This document shows, one piece after another, positions 64,000-64,000 of a stretch of 64,000 bases of DNA. Position numbers and translations under genes: made by a program. The stretch covers positions 6,200,001 through 6,264,000 of the forward strand of contig JAJQJQ010000008.1 in NCBI GenBank assembly GCA_028622995.1, in the 5' to 3' direction. Origin of the DNA: Panagrolaimus kolymaensis (Eukaryota > Nematoda > Chromadorea > Rhabditida > Panagrolaimidae). Within the stretch, counting starts at the first letter, position 1. Each line of letters begins with the position of its first letter. A model generated the notes under the pieces. That model worked only from the letters and a program-made list of their open reading frames with translations, was not told the origin of the DNA and did no database searches.

Positions 64000-64000
64000 T

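Overview
The window looks like nuclear DNA of a nematode, most likely clade IV / Tylenchina (root-knot-, Strongyloides- or Panagrolaimus-like). The reasons are the very AT-rich non-coding DNA, introns of about 45-55 nt ending mostly in TTTTAG, and nematode-style neighbours: an intron-bearing linker histone H1, a p23 co-chaperone and V-ATPase subunit A. The species is inferred, not proven. All exon models were built by hand from splice signals and phase; none is supported by transcripts.

1-26.1 kb (minus strand): a head-to-tail cluster of three paralogous giant surface genes. Each starts with a short cytoplasmic end, one membrane anchor and a VWA-like ectodomain built on the same exon plan. 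Gene 1 runs off the left edge. Gene 2 (14 exons, 2,629 aa) continues with Thr/Ser-rich mucin blocks alternating with four VWA-like modules and ends in a more classical VWA domain. Gene 3 (6 exons, 4,543 aa) ends in one 12.85-kb exon that is almost pure Ser/Thr repeat with no terminal domain. All three look like membrane-tethered, heavily O-glycosylated surface-coat proteins.

26.1-50.2 kb (plus strand): a large gene-poor stretch. It carries a 480-bp TTAA-flanked foldback element at 30.3-30.8 kb. A single-pass membrane protein gene ends at 50,236. Several separate upstream exons (39.35, 41.29, 46.87, 47.89 and 49.19 kb) all finish in splice phase 2 and can all join the same transmembrane exon at 49,481. 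This suggests one gene with several alternative first exons or promoters.

50.9-64 kb: a compact housekeeping block. It holds p23 (minus), a membrane-anchored type-B carboxylesterase with an apparently intact catalytic triad (minus), linker histone H1 (minus), two convergent genes for Asn/Gln-rich nuclear proteins with a GRPR AT-hook-like motif and a basic coiled coil (plus and minus), and the 3' end of V-ATPase subunit A (minus). Between the convergent pair lie an imperfect inverted repeat and a short tRNA-like element with 8-bp terminal inverted repeats.
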